From positions 6,514 to 12,611 of the forward strand of contig DNNS01000267.1 in NCBI GenBank assembly GCA_003497555.1: a stretch of DNA of 6,098 bases, in the 5' to 3' direction. The position numbers and the translations under genes are program-made. Every line of letters starts with the position of its first letter. The stretch's first letter is position 1. Below are positions 5,876 through 6,098 of this stretch, piece by piece. The notes below the pieces were generated by a model. That model saw only the letters and a program-made list of their open reading frames with translations. It had not been told where the DNA came from and did not search any database. Origin of the DNA: Spirochaetia bacterium. GTDB taxonomy: Bacteria; Spirochaetota; UBA12135.

Positions 5876-6098
5876 ATGAAAAAAAAAGGCATTGGTATAA
5901 TCGGTTTCGGGCGCAGAGGAGTATCCCTGGCTGTTCCTCTGCTTGAACATTTTTCTGATCGCGTGGAATTCATCGGATTTTGCGATCATAACTCTAAAAA
6001 AACCGCTGCAGCCCGTAACTGGACTAATTCACGCTGCGGCGCTGTCTATGACAATATTGAAGAATTCCTGCAGATACCTGAAATGGATCTGGTTATGT
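5876..6098 (+). CDS. Gfo/Idh/MocA-family NAD-dependent oxidoreductase, N-terminal part (3' partial)
   Basis: The first 74 residues are present and the frame stays open to the window edge. A Rossmann nucleotide-binding motif starts almost at once (GIGIIGFGRRG, residues 5-15). The second strand EFIGFCD ends in Asp37, an acidic residue usually linked to NAD preference over NADP. The later pattern of AARNWTNSRCGAVYDNIEEFLQIPEMDLVM matches the family's strand order, in which a short strand is followed by a loop leading to the (D/P)xV-type segment. Family members oxidise or reduce sugars, inositols and related polyols in the cytoplasm. The start is supported by AAAGGA at 5864-5869, 6 bases upstream. 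The 34-base gap after the glycosidase suggests co-transcription and a role in processing the released sugar. No Tat or other signal peptide is visible. The exact substrate cannot be told. Confidence 0.9.
   Translation, partial: MKKKGIGIIGFGRRGVSLAVPLLEHFSDRVEFIGFCDHNSKKTAAARNWTNSRCGAVYDNIEEFLQIPEMDLVM

Overview
The window holds the end of a nonribosomal-peptide-type locus followed by the start of a carbohydrate locus, with all genes on the + strand. Coding density is moderate. Intergenic DNA is AT-rich and the genes have a more balanced composition. An AraC-family regulator beside a large secreted glycosidase and a Gfo/Idh/MocA oxidoreductase, in a genome that also carries NRPS-like genes and a CACRGAG-type dispersed repeat, fits the Lentisphaerae/Verrucomicrobia/Planctomycetes group. 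That assignment is an inference from gene style; no marker gene is present.

Region A (1-1832): the C-terminal part of an adenylation domain plus a peptidyl carrier domain runs in from the left edge. Three bases after its stop codon comes a stand-alone alpha/beta-hydrolase whose nucleophile elbow reads G-V-R-F-G, with Arg in place of the catalytic Ser. The two genes look like the tail of an operon that activates and tethers an amino or similar acid. Region B (1833-2083): a 251-base AT-rich gap with no gene. It ends in a well-formed promoter whose -10 box lies only 8 bases before the next start codon.

Region C (2084-3055): an AraC/XylS-type regulator with an N-terminal cupin-like sensor and a C-terminal double helix-turn-helix. 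Region D (3056-3270): a gap with a candidate promoter and a long imperfect hairpin. Each arm of the hairpin is three units of a 9-base repeat (CACRGAGNN), placed in the presumed 5' leader of the next gene.

Region E (3271-5841): an 856-residue secreted protein resembling family GH20 beta-N-acetylhexosaminidases, with an Asp-Glu pair at the expected catalytic position. Region F (5876-6098): the start of a Gfo/Idh/MocA NAD-dependent oxidoreductase with a clear Rossmann motif, probably co-transcribed with the glycosidase. A simple reading is that the AraC protein senses a sugar and controls a small set in which the exported enzyme releases a (possibly N-acetylated) sugar and the oxidoreductase processes it. 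I see no CRISPR array, tRNA, rRNA or transposase gene, and no clearly new multi-gene system. The most unusual items are the period-9 hairpin, the apparently leaderless regulator mRNA and the Ser-less hydrolase paired with the carrier protein.
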